64,000 nucleotides of DNA from Cyclospora cayetanensis (taxonomy: Eukaryota > Apicomplexa > Conoidasida > Eucoccidiorida > Eimeriidae), in NCBI RefSeq assembly GCF_002999335.1, contig NW_020312646.1, forward strand, positions 1-64,000, read 5' to 3'. Shown here in pieces: positions 49,801-64,000 of this stretch. The notes beneath the pieces were generated by a model. The model saw only the letters and a program-made list of their open reading frames with translations. It searched no databases and was not told the origin of the DNA. Each line of letters starts with the position of its first letter. Positions within the stretch are counted from its first letter, which is position 1. A program made the position numbers and the translations under genes.

Positions 49801-51379
49801 AAGGAGACCAGGCTCACGTGTTTTATGCATGCACACATATGTGTGATTGTGAATCTTTTTGAGGTGCTGCTGTTGTCTCCGCTTTCGTAGGTGCAGAAAA
49901 GGAGGCGGCTTACTTTGACACCGCTTTTTCCAAGGTGATGGCGGAAGTTCGCCGTATCTTCAGACCTGAGCTGCTCAACCGCTTGGACGACATTGTGGCG
50001 TTTAGGGCGCTCAGCAACGCGGATCTTGAAGCTGTAGGTACTGTGTGGCATGGAATTATTTCAAGATGCTATAACATGAATTCCGTACCATAAAATTGGA
50101 TACCCGGCAAGGCGTAGACGTAACGGGTTTCTAGCTGTGTCTGTTGTCACCTAAACGACCGCAAAACAAACTTTTCGATGCAACCGCTGGGTGGTGCGCG
50201 CACTTTGAGCGACCGACGGTCTGCGGAAGATCCATATAAAAATGCATCACCTTAGAGTCCGTGCATAAATGGCATGAACTTCGGATGTATCTGTCCTTTC
50301 CGCTGCTGCCTGTCACCTGAATTGTTTCCTTCTACGGAGACTTTGCGACATTCCGTTTTCTGACCTCGCCATGGGCTTGATTCTCTCAGTGGTCGCACCC
50401 ATGTGTTGGTTCCCATTCGTTGAATATCCCTTCAAATCTCTATCTTAGTTTTCTTGTTTCCGCGTGTGCCTGCCGCGCAAAATGTTGCCGGGTCGCACTC
50501 TCCTCCCCATCATCGCGCTTGCGTTTTCCAGCCTCCTTCGTCTTCCTTCCGAGTGTAAATAGTGTGAAATGCTTGTTCAATACACTTGCCCTAAGCAGTA
50601 TGCATGGCTGATCGCTTTTGTTCCCTTTCTTCGTGGCTTCCCTAGGTGATGAGGCTGCAAGTAGACGAGGTCCGACTTCGTCTGCGTGAAAAGCGCATTG
50701 CTCTGGAACTGACTGACACCGCATTGCGGCACTCGTTAGAGGAAGCCTTCGATCCAGCCTTCGGAGCAAGGCCCCTGAAGCGGTACCTGGAGAAGCACAT
50801 CGTATCTGATTTGTCTGTCATGATCCTTAATGGTAGGTGTTTGGAAAAGGTTGTGCAAAGACAGTAGAAAAGTGACCTGGCCATGACGCATCTGCACGTG
50901 CATTAGCGTACACGCAGATGCACGGGTTTTCCGGCCTGTCGATTCTATTGCATGCAGTGCAGCTCGTTAAAGAATCCCCTGCCTTGGGGTTGTATTCATC
51001 CTGTGTTGCCGCTTGCCTGGGGCCTCCTTTGTCAGGCACTTTTGTTTGCTTGCCTTCTGACCGTTACACGCTGCGAGTCCATGTTTGTTTTTTCATGTTC
51101 GCGTCCGGCATGCACTGTGTATTCAATGTCCTTCAAGGTGACTTGGGACCTGATCACGAGGCAATTGCTGACTGGAGTCCCTTAGAGAAGAAGTGGAAAT
51201 GGCAAATTACCCGACTCAATGGAGCCCTTAACGAAGAGGGCCAGAGGCACGAGATGGACACGGACTTTCCTGGAGATGGAGGAATGCCACGATCTATCTC
51301 AGAGAGCAGCCGAACGAGTTCATACACAGGCAGGTCAGAGGCGATGCACGCGGCAAATACGAAACGGTTTCGCTACTGA
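43889..51379 (+). CDS. ClpB/HSP101 AAA+ disaggregase
   Basis: Hexameric ATP-driven protein disaggregase working with Hsp70. Twelve exons, 43889-44192, 44508-44825, 45305-45590, 46085-46301, 46673-46808, 47401-47732, 48165-48395, 48725-48961, 49482-49635, 49891-50033, 50646-50832 and 51138-51379, give 928 residues with all phases consistent. Domains: Clp-N repeats (1-150), NBD1 with [17 protein letters not shown] and [12 protein letters not shown], a coiled-coil M domain (about 420-520), NBD2 with [21 protein letters not shown] and LLNRLDDIV, the GARPLKR sensor-2 region, then a tail of about 80 mostly polar residues. There is no signal or transit peptide (starts [17 protein letters not shown]), which favours the cytosolic form over the apicoplast ClpB or the secreted Plasmodium HSP101. 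Two introns (after 44825 and after 46808) have GC donors. Confidence 0.95.
45590..45657 (+). repeat. TATA-rich microsatellite in ClpB intron 3
   Basis: A run of ATAT/GTATAT units starting directly at the GTATAC donor of exon 3. Similar short TA runs lie at 44929-44942 and 47083-47100 in other ClpB introns. Confidence 0.7.
49355..49440 (+). repeat. Dispersed repeat, copy A (ClpB intron 8)
   Basis: Begins TGTGCATGCCAGAAGTGGAA; about 40 bases are nearly identical to copy B at 51384 and are followed in both by a TA/CA-rich stretch and TCGTGTAT...TTCATCA. Confidence 0.8.
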
Positions 51380-53925
51380 GTCATGTGCATGCCAGAAGTG
51401 GAAGGTGAAGGAGCATCTGAAGAGGCATATACACATATCTCGTGTATTCTAGACTCTTTCATCATGAATTCTTGCTTTCTGGTCTCCTTCCCTCCGTCTA
51501 TGTTGCCGTCCTGACCGACGAGTGCCCTAGAGCGATCATGCGTTAGATTCTGTTCATCGTACCCATCAAACTTTGAGAGACCCACAAACGCAGCCTTAGC
51601 GCCTAACAGGAGTTTGTTGTAAACGAATTCAACGCATCTTTTTCTCAATAAGAACTAAACGCAGTAGCGAACAGGCACATGGAAATGAAGTTAGGGGGCA
51701 AAATTACGAGCAGCAATTAGCAACAGAGTGGCGAGAACAGCACAAAGTATTAAATGCAGTCAGGAGACGACACACATAAGCAATTATGCTGCATCAGAGA
51801 CTTTTGCAGGGGAGCCTAGTCTTCATACTGGCACCTTCAGTACCATACCTATTGTTGGTTGGCGCTAGTCTGCACCTTACAAATCTTTTTGGCTTCGCCC
51901 TTAGTTGAATTGAAGGCGATAATACTGCGAACGTAAACTAGGTTGTGCTTTGCCTTTTTTGGTTCGATTCGACGAAGGCCCCTAGAAATTCTCGCTTGCC
52001 CCCCTTTCCCCAAGACACGCCGCCGTAACCTAAAAGGGCGGCGCAGCTGCTGAATTGTGAGTGACAAAGTATACCTGGATGGCAGTTGGGTGCAGGAGAT
52101 CAAGATGAAAAAGTATGGGCAGGGGAACGGATAGAGGGTTCACAGCGTATGTACGCTCACGGAGAGGTTCTCCGCACGTCATAGAATGGATATAATCCAG
52201 GGTCTCATAAGGCAAGTTATAGAGATGCACACTTCGGCATCTTCCTTCTCCACGTAAGAAATGTGCCAGCCAACGGGCTTCATGTCGCGATAAGCAAGGG
52301 CGGGAAAGGAGGCGAATTCTTGAGTAGACTTTTATTAGTCACGGTACAGAGGGAGATGCCAGAAAGGACATGCGGCCACGTTCTTTGCGTCCCCTGATGT
52401 ATTTATGCATTACGATCCACGCGCAGCCCTACATGCAATTATTATCGCTAGTTCTCCAGTAACGAAGCACGTCTAGCCGTGCGGTATATTTATGGGTCGC
52501 TCGCTACACGACACACGAGAAGAGGCTGCCTCGCTATTTATATCACCCGCTACAGCTCAATTTTGATGAGTTTACTCTTCTTCACTTCGAGTGGTGCCAA
52601 TGTGTGCACCTTTCCGGCCAAATAAAGGCACTTTGCAAGTACCTTTTATGGCAGCATTTGTTCATTGTTTTTCTTCTGATAATTCTCCATGTGCCTTTTT
52701 GCATTAGTTTTGCATGCGGGCGGTTTCGCGTAACGCACGTCGTAGACCACCTTTCGCTACCCTTTTCAGCCCCCAGGAATTTCGCATTCCCCTCCCTCTA
52801 ATGTGCTTAACTAAACCTCGCACCATGAGATTTCGACTAAAGAAATTTGTTGCTTTGGTGAGCAGCCAATCGCTGCAGGGACCGAAATTCACCACGCCAC
52901 CATGTATATAACATACCTCCGAAATGCACATTCACGTATCGTATATGCAAGCACACATACCTATGCAAATATACATATATGGATGTGAGTATAGAGAAAT
53001 ATATGCATGTCTACACATACATATACACATGTATAGGCAAAGGTGTATGTGTACATATATATATGTACTCATAGATGCATACATGCACATATATGTGTCT
53101 GTATATGGAGCATGCATACCGCTATGTGGCAGCGCTATGCCCAAGCACAAGCACACACAGTATTCGGAACTGGATATGCGCGTACAAAAATGTACGCCGA
53201 TCCGACATGGATTACTGATATTTGACGCTCAGCTGCAGCAATGCAGGGACGGAAGCCCGATACGAAAGCAAGTACACACGCAGCTTTCGGTGTTATTTGT
53301 CTGCTGCATCTTGCTCCTTCACCTTAGACGACTGGAAGGAACTGCAGTCCTACAACCTGAGCACAAGAACAAGCCTCGAGACAACGCAAGATCCTGAACA
53401 GAAGCAGGCTGACGAAAAACCCAACATAGAAAGAGCGTTCCCGTGAAAAAGACTCACATGACAGCAGACGCATCCGCCAAAGGTGCATTCATTGCACTTG
53501 TCAGTCTTATCATGAACTAGCTGTTGTTTATCTAATTAGATAGCGTTTAGCCCATTTTGCTTCTAGCCGACACCGCATGAAGGCGTAGTAGCACATTAGG
53601 GTTTTGTGCCTCCCTCATATGAATCCATCATATATGCAGATGTCTATGCATTCGCCTCCGTTGGTATTTCGATATCCAGTACCCCAAAGCCCCAAACTGC
53701 TTGCCCTGTTGGCCCCTCTCATAATTCGGGACGCCTAATAAACTTCCATGTAGCGCTTGAATAGCCGTTCCAAGATAAACCACGTTTAGCTAGCTGGGAG
53801 CATGGTTGTGTCTGTCTTTCTATACTTCAACACCGTAAACGAAGTCTGCCTCTTCGTAAGTGCATATGCCGGCCTCCTCAAACTGCAAGCTACCCCCCAA
53901 AGAAATTCAACCTCAACCCGCATTT
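51380..53925. other. Intergenic between convergent ClpB and COPA
   Basis: No gene recognised. It holds repeat copy B, a TA/CA-rich tract at about 52924-53110 and short frames without motifs. The tail-to-tail arrangement makes this the 3' region of both genes. Confidence 0.55.
51384..51464 (+). repeat. Dispersed repeat, copy B (directly after ClpB stop)
   Basis: Second copy of the element at 49355, four bases after the ClpB stop codon and so in its presumed 3' UTR. It differs by one base in the first 38 and diverges in the TA/CA-rich part. Confidence 0.8.

Positions 53926-64000
<10,075 letters not shown>

Noticed and set aside
51955..51975. GGTTCGATTC resembling a tRNA B box
   Set aside because: No A box, acceptor stem or anticodon arm could be fitted upstream.

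Overview
The window is nuclear DNA of an apicomplexan parasite, most likely a coccidian of the Eimeria/Cyclospora group. The evidence is short introns (about 50-500 bases) in every recognisable gene, CAG-type runs coding poly-Gln/Ser/Ala in some genes, dense microsatellites inside introns, and a gene set typical of a eukaryotic endomembrane and flagellated-gamete cell. Genes lie on both strands with no operon logic. Most real genes are broken into exons too short to stand out as open frames, so the models here were built by joining exons where splice sites, phase and conserved motifs agree. None was checked by alignment or RNA data.

Layout: 1-0.95 kb, 3' part of a multi-domain Kazal protease inhibitor (+) with a recent tandem duplication. 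4.3-5.4 kb, SFT2-type Golgi membrane protein (+). 7.3-9.5 kb, L-type lectin/ERGIC-53-like cargo receptor (+, five exons). 11.45-11.8 kb, orphan exon with a PH-like pattern (+). 12.0-16.3 kb, ASNSD1-like asparagine-synthetase-domain protein (-). 17.4-19.7 kb, secreted pepsin-family aspartic protease in about 16 tiny exons (+). 20.9-22.1 kb, unrecognised acidic protein (-). 23.4-26.8 kb, protein resembling the ciliary protein CFAP92 (+). 28.6-36.6 kb, large UPF1-like SF1 helicase (+). 36.6-43.9 kb, gene-poor, with retropepsin-like remnants and two doubtful exons. 43.9-51.4 kb, complete ClpB/HSP101 disaggregase in 12 exons (+). 53.9 kb to the window end, the C-terminal two thirds of coatomer alpha (COPA, -), 16 exons, with its WD40 part beyond the right edge.

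Composition alternates. About 1-23 kb and 36.6-53.9 kb are repeat-poor and AT-richer; about 28-36.6 kb and 54-64 kb are GC-richer, full of CAG runs and (CA)n, (GA)n, (TACA)n and (TA)n microsatellites. This resembles the alternating repeat-poor and repeat-rich segments described on Eimeria chromosomes.

SFT2, the L-type lectin and COPA all act in ER-Golgi traffic, but their proximity looks incidental. The most unusual signal is the number of GC-AG introns: four are forced by reading frame and by invariant family motifs (helicase, ClpB twice, COPA). Two of these split the P-loop glycine codon of unrelated ATPases at the same place.
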